Shown here one piece after another: positions 8,873 through 17,914 of a DNA stretch of 64,000 nt. A program made the translations under genes and the position numbers. A model generated the notes under the pieces. That model saw nothing but the letters and a program-made list of their open reading frames with translations. It was not told where the DNA came from and made no database searches. Numbering within the stretch: position 1 is the first letter of the stretch; each line of letters starts with the position of its first letter. The DNA comes from Ureibacillus composti (lineage in GTDB: Bacteria > Bacillota > Bacilli > Bacillales_A > Planococcaceae), in contig JAUCEP010000002.1 of the NCBI GenBank assembly GCA_030348875.1, positions 1,319,001 through 1,383,000 on the forward strand, given 5' to 3'.

Positions 8873-9575
8873 TAAGAAGAAAAAAAGAATGAACGCAAAG
8901 TCGATGGCGAGAAGTTTAGTTGTTGAAACGAATCCAAAATCAGTAATTGCAGAACAGTTCCGTACGATCCGAACAAATATTAATTTCTCTATGCCAGACC
9001 AAGAATTAAAAACATTACTTGTTACTTCTGCTGAACCAAGTGAAGGGAAGTCAACAACTGCAGCAAATATTGCAGGTGTGTTCGCGCAAGGTGGTAAACG
9101 TGTCATCATGATTGATGCTGATATGCGTAAGCCTACTGCCCATTATACTTTCCATTTAATAAATTCTTTTGGTCTTTCAAGTCTTTTAACAAAACAATGT
9201 ACATTAGATGAAGCCATTAAGAAAACAGACGTGGAAGGATTAGATGTCATCCCAAGTGGTGCCATTCCACCAAACCCTGCTGAATTATTAGCTTCTAATC
9301 GTATGGACGCAATTGTTGAAGAGTTGTCTCAAAAGTACGATTTAATCGTTTTTGATACACCTCCAATTTTATCTGTTGCAGATGCACAAATTATTGCGAA
9401 TAAATGTGATGCAACCATTCTAGTCATTAACTCGGGTGGAACAGATAAAACAAACGTATTAAAAGCAAAAGAATCACTTGAAGTTTCTAAAGCCAATATT
9501 ATTGGTGTAGTCATGAATAACTTTACATTAGATAAGGACCATTACTACTATCAGTATTACGGCAACGCAGAGTAA
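8865..9575 (+). CDS. Bacterial tyrosine kinase of the CpsD/CapB/YwqD type
   Basis: 236 aa. Walker A (AEPSEGKSTTAANIAG, about 57-72), Walker A' (VIMIDADMRKP) and Walker B (LIVFDTPP) are all present, and the C-terminus is a tyrosine cluster (HYYYQYYGNAE), the autophosphorylation site of BY-kinases. It phosphorylates itself and polysaccharide enzymes such as UDP-sugar dehydrogenases, a homologue of which lies downstream at 19039. It is coupled to the modulator upstream. Confidence 0.92.
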   Translation: MFNKKKKRMNAKSMARSLVVETNPKSVIAEQFRTIRTNINFSMPDQELKTLLVTSAEPSEGKSTTAANIAGVFAQGGKRVIMIDADMRKPTAHYTFHLINSFGLSSLLTKQCTLDEAIKKTDVEGLDVIPSGAIPPNPAELLASNRMDAIVEELSQKYDLIVFDTPPILSVADAQIIANKCDATILVINSGGTDKTNVLKAKESLEVSKANIIGVVMNNFTLDKDHYYYQYYGNAE

Positions 9576-9600
9576 AGGCATTTGATTAAATGCCTTTTCT
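9574..9600 (+). terminator. Intercistronic terminator between kinase and phosphatase
   Basis: A perfect 10-bp stem AAAGGCATTT / AAATGCCTTT with a GATT loop starts within the kinase stop codon and ends in TTTTCTCTTTT. It would reduce read-through from kinase to phosphatase. Confidence 0.8.
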
Positions 9601-9647
9601 CTTTTGTCTTTTGCCCCAAAATTATTAAAAGAAGGTGTTTACGCAAA

Positions 9648-10412
9648 ATGATTGATATACATAGTCATATTCTATATAACGTAGATGACGGGCCTCAAGA
9701 CATGGAAGAGTCACTAGCCATGTTAGAAGCGGCCGCAAATGAAGGTATTACAGATATTATTTCAACTTCTCATTCATTTCATCCTCAATACGATGTTTCT
9801 GCCAGCGTTGTCACAGAACAAGTATCACAACTTCAAAATGAATTACATCAACGAAATATCTCTCTAAAAATCCACACAGGTCACGAAGTACGATTATGCG
9901 AAGAAATTGTCGAACTTTGTCAAAAAGGGAAAATCCATTTATTAGCCAATTCAAACTTCTTATTATTAGAATTACCATCGAGTACAGTACCTCAATATAC
10001 CAAAAATATTATTTCTTCTCTATTAGCAGAAGGGATCTTGCCAATTATTGCACATCCAGAACGGAATAAAGCTATTGCAGAAAAACCAGAACGCCTAGAG
10101 CGCCTAATTCGCGAAGGAGCTGTTGCACAATTAACATCTGGTAGTATTGCAGGTCACTTCGGTAATGCTGTGCAAAAAATCTCACTAGAATTAGTGAGAG
10201 CAAATTTAGTGCATACTTACGGATCGGATGCCCATAATTTAACAACGCGTCCTTTTTTATATAATGAGGGGCTAGATTACCTAGAGAAGAAAAAAGAACT
10301 AGATGCAGTAGATCTTTTTTTGGAAAATAATGAACGTATTGTGAAAAATAACCCATTAGTAATATATGAACCTGAAGTAAATCAGAAGAAAAAATGGTGG
10401 AAATTATTTTAA
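9648..10412 (+). CDS. Tyrosine-protein phosphatase of the CpsB/YwqE (PHP) family
   Basis: 254 aa from the ATG at 9648, with GAAGGTG 10 nt upstream; this matches the family length and places the metal-binding MIDIHSHILYNVDDGPQD at the extreme N-terminus. An in-frame extension to 9582 would overlap the terminator and is rejected. Other PHP metal ligands are visible in STSHSFHP, IAHPERN and GSDAHN. It is a Mn-dependent phosphatase that reverses the BY-kinase phosphorylation. Confidence 0.9.
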   Translation: MIDIHSHILYNVDDGPQDMEESLAMLEAAANEGITDIISTSHSFHPQYDVSASVVTEQVSQLQNELHQRNISLKIHTGHEVRLCEEIVELCQKGKIHLLANSNFLLLELPSSTVPQYTKNIISSLLAEGILPIIAHPERNKAIAEKPERLERLIREGAVAQLTSGSIAGHFGNAVQKISLELVRANLVHTYGSDAHNLTTRPFLYNEGLDYLEKKKELDAVDLFLENNERIVKNNPLVIYEPEVNQKKKWWKLF

Positions 10413-10842
10413 CATTTACTAAAATTAATATTTAAAATACTAGTTTATAGGTTTAAAGAACTATTAAAATGACAATTTGCGCTAAAAAGAGCGTAAAAAT
10501 ACTATAAAAAAATTGTTATTTTATAGGTTTATACAATTACCTCTTTCAAATTATTAATAAGGTGATATAATAAAAACGTTCAACGTGTATAGACCTTTTG
10601 TATTAGGTAGAAGGATTTTCTAAATTGTTAAATTCATGTAAATAATTTCTTTTTCCTAGTTTGTTATTGTTCAGTTATAGTTTAATGGTATTTAGTACCA
10701 TGCATGAGCAGTGAAGTATGACTGAGCAATGCTAAACAATGAAGAAGAAAAATAATATGTATTTCTTAAGTCATGCATAAAACTAGACTAAAGTTACATA
10801 AATTCTAATTATTACTATTTATTGTTGAAAGAGGTAGATGGA
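10413..10842 (+). promoter_or_regulatory. 430-bp intergenic region with an extended -10 promoter
   Basis: No gene is supported. TGATATAAT at 10563-10571 is an extended -10 box, with TTTCAA 16 nt upstream. TTTATAGGTTTA occurs twice (10444-10455 and 10520-10531), 76 bp apart. The predicted transcript would have a leader of about 260 nt before the dehydratase gene. Confidence 0.5.
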
Positions 10843-12684
10843 ATGAACTATAGATTACGGTATACGACGTTCTTTATTCTGGATTCAGTCATTGTACTGT
10901 GTTCGATTTTCTTTTGTTTTTGGATCTTACATCCGAATCTCAGTATTTTCTCCCATCATTTAATTGTGGTAAGTGCGATTACCCTTTTAATTAGCCATCA
11001 TATCGCAGCGCATTTCTTTCATTTATATGACCGAATTTGGAGTGTCGCTTCAGTCCGTGAATTACTAACAATTTTTTACGCAATTACCATTTCCGTCGCT
11101 TCTGCGAGTATCGTTCAATTACTTTTAGCAAGTGACATTTATATGCGATTAATGGTGATCACTTGGTTATTACATATCGTTTTGATTGGAGGTTCGCGTT
11201 TTATACTGCGGATCGCCCATGATCGTACACCAATCAAACCAACAGGAGATTTAAAACGAGTGCTAATCGTTGGGGCAGGACAAGCGGGAACAATGCTTGT
11301 TAAAAACATCCAACATAACGAACACCCAGAATATCATCCGATTGCATTCGTTGATGATGATCCAAACAAACAAAATTTAACTCTAATGAACGTCAAAGTG
11401 AGTGGGACGGTTCAAGATATCCCGACGATCGTGAAAGAAAAGGGAATTGATGAAATCATTTTAGCCATTCCGTCATTAGGAAAGATTGGAATCAAAGAAA
11501 TTTATAACATATGTGCAACAACTCAAGCCAAAGTGAAAATCATGCCAAGAATAGAAGATGTCATGACAGGGAAAGTATCAGTCAATGAAATGCAAGAAGT
11601 AAAGATTGAGGATTTACTTGGACGCGAAGAAGTAAAACTTGATATGGTTGCCATCTCTAAAAAATTAACAGGGAAAACGATTTTAGTCACAGGAGCAGGC
11701 GGATCAATCGGTTCAGAAATTTGTCGTCAAGTGATGAAGTTCAAACCGAAAATGCTACTGCTTTTAGGACACGGTGAAAACTCTATTTACACTATTAATA
11801 TGGAGTTAATTGAAAAATATAAGGGCGATACACAAATCGTACCAATTATCGCAGATGTTCAAGACCGTGAACGAATTTTCGATGTGGTTGCCCAATTCAG
11901 ACCAGATGTGATTTATCATGCTGCAGCACACAAACACGTGCCGTTAATGGAATACAACCCAAAAGAGGCTGTCAAAAACAACATATTTGGAACAAAAAAT
12001 GTTGCAGAGGCTGCACACGAGTATGAGGTATCCAATTTTGTTCTTATCTCAACTGATAAAGCAGTAAATCCACCAAACGTAATGGGATCAACGAAACGTA
12101 TAGCTGAAATGGTTGTTCAAAATCTTGCTACACGAAGTAAGACGACATTTGCAGCAGTAAGGTTCGGTAATGTTCTCGGTTCACGAGGGAGTGTTGTTCC
12201 ACGATTCAGAGCGCAAATTGCAGCCGGTGGTCCAATCACAGTAACACACCCTGATATTACAAGATACTTTATGACAATTCCTGAAGCATCACGTTTGGTA
12301 TTACAAGCGGGAACGCTTGCACGTGGTGGAGAAGTATTCGTTCTAGATATGGGAGAACCAGTAAAAATTACTGATTTGGCTAAAAATCTAATAAAGCTAT
12401 CTGGTTTTAAAGAAGATGAAATTAAAATCGAATTCACTGGATTACGTCCAGGTGAAAAAATGTATGAAGAGCTATTAAACCCTGAAGAAATTCAAGAAGA
12501 GCATGTTTATCCGAAGATTCATGTAGGGAAAGCAAATCCAATGGACTATGATTCTCTACACGAATTGCTATTAAGATTACAAACTATAGAAATAGACGAG
12601 ATAAAAGAAGAAGTGGTTGCAGTAGCGAATGGGAAATTTGAAATTCAACGTAAAGAAGAAGCGTTTAGCGTTTCAGTAGTTTAA
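10843..12684 (+). CDS. Membrane nucleotide-sugar 4,6-dehydratase (CapD/EpsC/WbpM/PglF family)
   Basis: 613 aa from the ATG at 10843 (AGAGG 8-9 nt upstream; a TTG at 10822 is the alternative). Four N-terminal transmembrane helices are followed by a CoA-binding-like Rossmann fold (VLIVGAGQAGTMLVK, near residue 142) and the catalytic SDR domain (ILVTGAGGSIGSEICRQ, near residue 283), with LISTDKAVNPPNVMGSTKR at the active site. It converts UDP-GlcNAc to a 4-keto-6-deoxy sugar, the first step toward diamino- or deoxy-hexoses such as QuiNAc/FucNAc/bacillosamine. The length is typical. Confidence 0.9.
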   Translation: MNYRLRYTTFFILDSVIVLCSIFFCFWILHPNLSIFSHHLIVVSAITLLISHHIAAHFFHLYDRIWSVASVRELLTIFYAITISVASASIVQLLLASDIYMRLMVITWLLHIVLIGGSRFILRIAHDRTPIKPTGDLKRVLIVGAGQAGTMLVKNIQHNEHPEYHPIAFVDDDPNKQNLTLMNVKVSGTVQDIPTIVKEKGIDEIILAIPSLGKIGIKEIYNICATTQAKVKIMPRIEDVMTGKVSVNEMQEVKIEDLLGREEVKLDMVAISKKLTGKTILVTGAGGSIGSEICRQVMKFKPKMLLLLGHGENSIYTINMELIEKYKGDTQIVPIIADVQDRERIFDVVAQFRPDVIYHAAAHKHVPLMEYNPKEAVKNNIFGTKNVAEAAHEYEVSNFVLISTDKAVNPPNVMGSTKRIAEMVVQNLATRSKTTFAAVRFGNVLGSRGSVVPRFRAQIAAGGPITVTHPDITRYFMTIPEASRLVLQAGTLARGGEVFVLDMGEPVKITDLAKNLIKLSGFKEDEIKIEFTGLRPGEKMYEELLNPEEIQEEHVYPKIHVGKANPMDYDSLHELLLRLQTIEIDEIKEEVVAVANGKFEIQRKEEAFSVSVV

Positions 12685-12716
12685 GAATTGAAAGACTGAA
12701 GAAAAGAGGGAAGAAT

Positions 12717-14027
12717 GTGTCAACGCAATTACTTCAAACAACGATTTTGAATGAAGAATATTTACATCTTGATTTGTCAAAATACGCTTCGACTGTTGCA
12801 ACCATTCACCGTCGTATCGAAGAAACAAAAGACGAGCCAACTGGATGGGTCAATTCACCATTAGAAGAGAACAGTCAGTTAATCAGTTCCATTTTAAGTG
12901 TTGCAAGTGAAATAAAATTAAATGCAGATGTGTTAGTTGTCATTGGGGTTGGAGGTTCTTATTTAGGAGCAAAGGCGATTCAAGATGCTTTAACACCTTA
13001 CTTTGGGTCACATCCAAATGGAATCGAAGTGCTATATGTTGGAAACAATATGAGCGGGGCCTATATTCACCGTTTAATCGAGAGTCTTGCAAGTAAAAAT
13101 GTTTATATTAATGTCATTTCAAAATCGGGTTCGACCATGGAACCTGCACTTGCTTTCCGTGTATTTAGACAATACATGGAAGAACGATACGGTGAAAGAG
13201 CAAAACAACGTATGATTGTCACAACAGATCCTGAAACGGGAATCTTAAAGGGAATTGCAGAACAGCATGGCTATCGTCAATTTACAATTCCGCAAAATAT
13301 TGGAGGTCGCTATTCTGTATTAACACCTGTTGGACTATTGCCGATAGCGGTCGCTGGTGTGGATATTATTCAATTATTAGCAGGTGCAAAACACGCTGCT
13401 ATTCTACTAAAAGAAGAGTCACTAGAAAAGAATGAGGCTTATCGATATGCAGTCATTCGAAATGAATTATATAACCAGGGGTATAAGGTTGAATTATTAG
13501 CTTCCTTTGAACCAGCCTTAGCGAATTTCCATGATTGGTGGAAGCAATTATTTGGAGAAAGTGAAGGAAAAGATAAAAAAGGATTGTTCCCAGCAACTGT
13601 AAATTTCTCGACTGATTTACATGCTATTGGTCAGTATATTCAGGATGGTTCACCAATTCTTTTTGAAACATTACTTCATTTCCATGAAATTGCAGATGAT
13701 TATGCAGTACCATACGATTACCGGAATGAAGATGATTTGAATTATTTAAGTAATCGCAGTTTTAATGATATAAACGCAACATCTAAACAAGGAACAGCAA
13801 TTGCTCATGCTGAAGGTGGGGTTCCTGTAATTCAACTTGAATTAGACCGACTAGATGCTTATCATTTAGGATACCTAATTTACTTCTTTATGAAGGCGTG
13901 TGCTATGAGTGCATATTTATTAGAAGTAAATCCATTTGATCAACCAGGCGTTGAGGCTTATAAGAAAAAGATGCTAGAACTATTAAATAAGGTAGATATA
14001 AAGCAATCTGAGAGGATGACTATTTAA
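12717..14027 (+). CDS. pgi: Glucose-6-phosphate isomerase
   Basis: 436 aa from a GTG with GAGGG 6 nt upstream. The phosphosugar-isomerase landmarks are complete: [44 protein letters not shown] and the substrate loop [13 protein letters not shown]. It interconverts glucose-6-P and fructose-6-P, linking glycolysis to the hexosamine and UDP-glucose precursors used by this cluster. Its presence inside an exopolysaccharide operon is less usual; it may be a second, dedicated copy. Confidence 0.93.
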   Translation: MSTQLLQTTILNEEYLHLDLSKYASTVATIHRRIEETKDEPTGWVNSPLEENSQLISSILSVASEIKLNADVLVVIGVGGSYLGAKAIQDALTPYFGSHPNGIEVLYVGNNMSGAYIHRLIESLASKNVYINVISKSGSTMEPALAFRVFRQYMEERYGERAKQRMIVTTDPETGILKGIAEQHGYRQFTIPQNIGGRYSVLTPVGLLPIAVAGVDIIQLLAGAKHAAILLKEESLEKNEAYRYAVIRNELYNQGYKVELLASFEPALANFHDWWKQLFGESEGKDKKGLFPATVNFSTDLHAIGQYIQDGSPILFETLLHFHEIADDYAVPYDYRNEDDLNYLSNRSFNDINATSKQGTAIAHAEGGVPVIQLELDRLDAYHLGYLIYFFMKACAMSAYLLEVNPFDQPGVEAYKKKMLELLNKVDIKQSERMTI

Positions 14028-14029
14028 CT

Positions 14030-14914
14030 ATGAAGAAAGTTAGAAAAGCTATTATTCCAGCAGCAGGTCTAGGAACACGTTTTTTACCTGCAACAAAAGC
14101 AATGCCTAAAGAAATGTTACCAATTGTAGACCGTCCAACAATTGAATATATCGTCGAAGAAGCAATTGAATCAGGAATTGAAGACATTATCATTGTAACG
14201 GGTAAAGGAAAACGTGCGATTGAAGACCATTTTGACCGTAATTTTGAACTAGAAGAAACTTTGAAAAGTAAAGGAAAGCTAGACCTATTAGATAAAATCA
14301 ACCAATCTTCAAAAGTTGAAATTCACTATATCCGACAAAAAGAAGCAAAAGGGTTAGGACATGCCGTATGGTGCGCACGAAACTTTATTGGTGATGAACC
14401 ATTTGCGGTGTTATTAGGGGATGATATTGTTCAGGCAGAAAACCCTTGCACAAAACAATTAATTGAACAATATAATGAAACGGGCTCTTCTGTTATTGGT
14501 GTCCAAACTGTTTCGGATGAAGAAACACATCGCTATGGAATTATTGATCCAATCTCTTCAGAGGGAAGACGCTATGAGGTTAGTAACTTCGTAGAAAAGC
14601 CGGAACAAGGCACTGCTCCTTCTAATTTAGCGATTATGGGTCGCTACATTTTAACACCTGAAATCTTCGAGTTTTTAGGAAAACAAGAAACTGGTGCAGG
14701 TGGAGAAATTCAGTTAACGGATGCCATTCAAAAGCTTAATGAAAGTCAAAAAGTCTTTGCTTATGATTTTGAGGGGAAACGTTATGATGTTGGGGAAAAA
14801 TTAGGGTTTGTCAAAACGACAATTGATATGGCGTTAAAGAATGAAGAATTGAAAGACGAATTGTTAGTATACTTGCAAGAAAAAGTAGAAGAATTGAAAC
14901 TCATGATCAAGTAA
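14030..14914 (+). CDS. galU: UTP-glucose-1-phosphate uridylyltransferase
   Basis: 294 aa, full family length. The nucleotidyltransferase signature [20 protein letters not shown] is at residues 8-27, with LLGDDIVQ (metal site), GQE-like [11 protein letters not shown] and [18 protein letters not shown] further on. It makes UDP-glucose from UTP and glucose-1-phosphate. The start is 2 nt after the pgi stop, so the two are co-translated. Confidence 0.93.
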   Translation: MKKVRKAIIPAAGLGTRFLPATKAMPKEMLPIVDRPTIEYIVEEAIESGIEDIIIVTGKGKRAIEDHFDRNFELEETLKSKGKLDLLDKINQSSKVEIHYIRQKEAKGLGHAVWCARNFIGDEPFAVLLGDDIVQAENPCTKQLIEQYNETGSSVIGVQTVSDEETHRYGIIDPISSEGRRYEVSNFVEKPEQGTAPSNLAIMGRYILTPEIFEFLGKQETGAGGEIQLTDAIQKLNESQKVFAYDFEGKRYDVGEKLGFVKTTIDMALKNEELKDELLVYLQEKVEELKLMIK

Positions 14915-14941
14915 TTTGTATTAGCGAAAATATATAGGTGA

Positions 14942-14969
14942 TGCCTCCTTACCTCTATCAACGGAGGCA
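14942..14969 (+). terminator. Hairpin after galU
   Basis: TGCCTCC / GGAGGCA pairs across 14 nt. There is no T-run, so this is a weak terminator or an RNA-stabilising hairpin. Confidence 0.4.
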
Positions 14970-15162
14970 CTCGATTATGCTGTGGGTTGAAAATTACCTT
15001 AGACACGGAAAGGTTGTCATTAGTGTGGTGTGAGGAGGGGTTAGATGCCCTGTTAAATTATTTATTAAATATGATATGATCGGCAATCACATCTTAGAAC
15101 AGCATTGTTAGATATTCAAAAAATATGTAGATAACATGTTTAAATATAAGAGGTGGCTCGAA

Positions 15163-15546
15163 TTGTATAAAAATTGGTTAAGAAAATCAAAGCAATTATG
15201 CAATAGTAATGGGTTAACGTTACTCGAAGTTCTAGCTGTACTCGTGATTTTAAGTATCCTTGTTTTAATAGCTGTCCCTTCAATTTTCTCTAGAATTGAA
15301 CAGGCTAAAGCTGAGGTGTGTCAAACAAATCGAATTGAATTAGTAAGATCATATGAAAGGAATCTCACGTTGGAAGATAAAGTACATAATGAATTATTGT
15401 TTGCAATGCATGTTAGAGAATTTGGTGAACGTATTTGCCCTGAAAATGGTGTGATTACATATGTTGATGGTGAAGTCAATTGTAGTGTTCATACAGTAAA
15501 TGATCATGAAGAAGATGAAGAAGCAGAAGAAGTACCTTTTTTATAA
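15163..15546 (+). CDS. Type-IV-pilin-like / pseudopilin protein
   Basis: 127 aa from a TTG at 15163 with AGAGGTGG 6 nt upstream; an in-frame ATG at 15136 lacks an RBS. The prepilin peptidase site is clear: a basic leader ending in SNG, then LTLLEVLAVLVILSILVLIA, the class III N-methylation motif with Glu at +5 (from the cleaved Gly). The remaining ~80 residues have three cysteines and a very acidic tail (HEEDEEAEE). It has no com or pil partners nearby, so its assembly would rely on a peptidase elsewhere. Its role in an exopolysaccharide cluster is unknown. Confidence 0.75.
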   Translation: MYKNWLRKSKQLCNSNGLTLLEVLAVLVILSILVLIAVPSIFSRIEQAKAEVCQTNRIELVRSYERNLTLEDKVHNELLFAMHVREFGERICPENGVITYVDGEVNCSVHTVNDHEEDEEAEEVPFL

Positions 15547-15973
15547 TGTAATGCATAGTTGGCCTAAGTAAATTGAGTTTGGAACCGATTTAAATGATTT
15601 ATGGAATGGTATTACAGTATAGTCCTTATCTATCTAATAACTCCCAAATAATACAGTAATTAATCTATGTTTAAGCCTAAAAGTTGTAGTATTATTTTAG
15701 TATAGTGAGAAAGTAATGTTAGTTTTCTAGTTATTTATGATTAAGGATATTCAAATTTAAAGGTAATTTGAACTGGTAGATTGAATGTTGAATGGGAACT
15801 GAGTATCGTACTTAGATTGAACGCTAGAAACCATGCGGGATAACGGTTTGAGGCGTTTTTAGTGAGAATTATAGATTGATTGAATGGTATATATAATAGG
15901 AAGAAACTCGGTTTGGAGTGATCATGGAGCGAATATCTATTTCGTATTCGTTAGGTAGATTGAATAGATATTA
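15547..15973. other. Gene-free AT-rich stretch with an inverted repeat
   Basis: No ORF of note. AATATCTATT (15932-15941) and AATAGATATT (15963-15972) form a 10-bp inverted repeat just before the tandem repeats. The core GAGTATCGTA of the downstream repeat also occurs once at about 15800, so the stretch may hold a decayed earlier copy. Confidence 0.5.
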
Positions 15974-16221
15974 CGAGGTGAGTATCGTAATATGATAACA
16001 ATACGCAATATGTAGTATTAAAATTCGATTTATAACAACGAAACATACTATATATTGATTTTTTCATCTATTTCTCATATTGAATATAATATCCGAGGTG
16101 AGTATCGTAATATGATAACAATACGCAATATGTAGTATTAAAATTCGATTTATAACAACGAAACATACTATATATTGATTTTTTCATCTATTTCTCATAT
16201 TGAATATAATATCCGAGGTGA
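15974..16221 (+). repeat. Two perfect 120-bp tandem repeats plus 8-bp start of a third
   Basis: Positions 15974-16093 and 16094-16213 are identical, and the first 8 bases (CGAGGTGA) recur at 16214-16221. Each unit contains a Shine-Dalgarno GAGGTGAG, a 7-codon ORF (MITIRNM, at 15992-16015 and 16112-16135), and a 13-bp hairpin (CAATATGTAGTAT / ATACTATATATTG, one G-U) followed by T6 (16059-16064, 16179-16184). The ORF stop codon lies in the 5' arm of the hairpin. This resembles duplicated leader-peptide attenuators; see findings. Confidence 0.85.
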
Positions 16222-16225
16222 CTAT

Positions 16226-16291
16226 TTGAAGGGGATAAGATTTAGTGGTTTAGTAGTTGATTGGAATGGAAGGATAACAGATTCTAATTAA
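16226..16291 (+). CDS. Possible 21-aa leader ORF before the priming transferase
   Basis: A TTG-initiated 21-codon ORF (opens MKGIRFSG) follows the third copy of the repeat's GAGGTGA with a short spacer. It ends 42 nt before the priming transferase start. No homologue is recognised. It could be a translated leader or chance; support is only the shared Shine-Dalgarno. Confidence 0.25.
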   Translation: MKGIRFSGLVVDWNGRITDSN

Positions 16292-16333
16292 GTCCTAATC
16301 TACTAAAGAACAATTTTTAAGGAGTGTAGCTGG

Positions 16334-16963
16334 ATGTATATGAAGGTTAAAAGATTGATAGATATTATTCTTTCTTTAATAGGACTTATTGTCTTATCAC
16401 CCGTTTTTTTAATTCTAATAATTGCTATTAAGATGGATTCAAGAGGCCCCGTCTTGTTTAAGCAAAAACGTGTAGGAATCAACAAGACTCATTTTAACAT
16501 ATTGAAATTTCGTACCATGAGAATAGATACACCGAAAGACACTCCAACTCACTTATTAGGTAATCCAGAACAGTATATCACAAAGATGGGTAAATTCCTG
16601 AGAAAGACCTCACTTGATGAGCTTCCACAGATTTGGAATATTTTTGTGGGACAGATGAGTATTATTGGGCCAAGACCAGCACTATGGAATCAGTATGATC
16701 TGATTGCTGAACGGGATAAGTATGGTGCTAATGATGTACCACCTGGATTAACTGGTTGGGCACAGATTAATGGTAGAGACGAGCTTCCTATAGAAATTAA
16801 GGCAAAGTTAGATGGGGAGTACGTTGAGAAAATCAGTTTTGGGATGGATGTAAAGTGCTTCTTTGTTACCATCGTTAGTGTTGTTAAGAGTGACGGTGTT
16901 GTAGAAGGTGGGACCGGCGTTAAGAAGGAAGTTGCGAGTACTAAGGAGACAGAAACTTCATGA
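16334..16963 (+). CDS. Undecaprenyl-phosphate sugar-1-phosphate transferase (priming transferase)
   Basis: 209 aa; GGAGTG ends about 9 nt before the ATG. One N-terminal re-entrant helix (LSLIGLIVLSPVFLILIIAI) is followed by the bacterial sugar-transferase domain: KRVGINKTHFNILKFRTM, FLRKTSLDELPQIWNIF and MSIIGPRPAL, then GLTGWAQINGRDEL. This short monotopic PGT form loads the first sugar-1-phosphate onto undecaprenyl phosphate at the inner face of the membrane, starting repeat-unit assembly. It is preceded by the attenuator-like tandem repeats. Confidence 0.92.
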   Translation: MYMKVKRLIDIILSLIGLIVLSPVFLILIIAIKMDSRGPVLFKQKRVGINKTHFNILKFRTMRIDTPKDTPTHLLGNPEQYITKMGKFLRKTSLDELPQIWNIFVGQMSIIGPRPALWNQYDLIAERDKYGANDVPPGLTGWAQINGRDELPIEIKAKLDGEYVEKISFGMDVKCFFVTIVSVVKSDGVVEGGTGVKKEVASTKETETS

Positions 16964-16991
16964 AAGTAAATAGAGTAATAGAGGTGTTGAA

Positions 16992-17891
16992 ATGCTTTTA
17001 GTCACTGGAATCACTGGTCATACGGGAAAATACTTTTTACAAGAACTTATTAATAATAAATATGAAGGCTCTATTCGTTGTGTTGTTAGGGCAACATCCA
17101 ATACATCTCTTTTGGATAACAGCGGCTTAAATATAGAAAAAGTTGAAGGAGATTTAGATGATCCAGACTTTATTGATAGTGTGATGAATGGTGTTGATAC
17201 AGTAATGCACATCTATAATATTCACCATTCACCAAAGATAGTTCAATCTGCTATTAAGAATAAAGTAAATAGGGCAATATTAGTACACACCACAGGAATT
17301 TATTCAGAATTTAAGTATGCCTCAGAAGGATATAAGAAAATAGAACAAAAGATTAAAGAACTAAAAAGCGATATTAAATGTCTAACGAAAATTACAATTT
17401 TAAGGCCTTCTATGATATATGGAGACCTCTGTGATAGAAATATGAGTAAGTTTATTAAAATGATAGATAAGCTAAGAATCATGCCTATTATCAACGGTGG
17501 AAATAGTTTAATTCAACCAGTGAATGCCAGAGATTTAGGAAAGGCGTTTTTTACTGTATTGATGTCCCCAGTAGAGTCTGATGGAGACGCTTATGATCTA
17601 TCTGGTGAAAAGCCTATTAGAATGATAGATGCTTTCAAGTTAATAAGTAAAGAACTCAATAAAAAAACAGTCTTCATCAGCATACCATTAAGTATAGGTG
17701 TACTGATGGCAAGAGTTATTAAAACTCTGACGTTAGGAAGAATCAATTATATAGAACGGGTTCAGAGAATGGGAGAAGACAGAAACTACTCCCACGATCA
17801 TGCAACTAGTGACTTCGGTTATAATCCCATGACTTTTGAAAAAGGAATACAAATAGAAGTTCAAGAGTATCTAGAGAAAAATAGAAATTAG
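16992..17891 (+). CDS. NAD-dependent epimerase/dehydratase-like SDR protein
   Basis: 299 aa. The N-terminal Rossmann motif is LLVTGITGHTGKYFL, the NmrA/extended-SDR style; ILRPSMIYGD and the late AFKLISKELNKKTVFI fit atypical extended SDRs. The usual YxxxK appears as YKKIEQK-like sequence but the catalytic pair is not certain. It most likely modifies a nucleotide-sugar (such as reduction of a 4-keto intermediate from the CapD-type enzyme), by position in the cluster. The product cannot be read from sequence. Confidence 0.7.
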   Translation: MLLVTGITGHTGKYFLQELINNKYEGSIRCVVRATSNTSLLDNSGLNIEKVEGDLDDPDFIDSVMNGVDTVMHIYNIHHSPKIVQSAIKNKVNRAILVHTTGIYSEFKYASEGYKKIEQKIKELKSDIKCLTKITILRPSMIYGDLCDRNMSKFIKMIDKLRIMPIINGGNSLIQPVNARDLGKAFFTVLMSPVESDGDAYDLSGEKPIRMIDAFKLISKELNKKTVFISIPLSIGVLMARVIKTLTLGRINYIERVQRMGEDRNYSHDHATSDFGYNPMTFEKGIQIEVQEYLEKNRN

Positions 17892-17914
17892 CTAAAATGA
17901 GTAGGAGCATTGAT

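Noticed and set aside
9582..9647. Longer N-terminus of the tyrosine phosphatase
   Set aside because: Overlaps the terminator and lacks an RBS; the PHP domain needs MIDIHSH at its start.
14942..14969. Strong Rho-independent terminator after galU
   Set aside because: No T-run; kept only as a weak hairpin.
15974..16221. CRISPR array
   Set aside because: Two contiguous identical 120-bp units without spacers; no cas genes.
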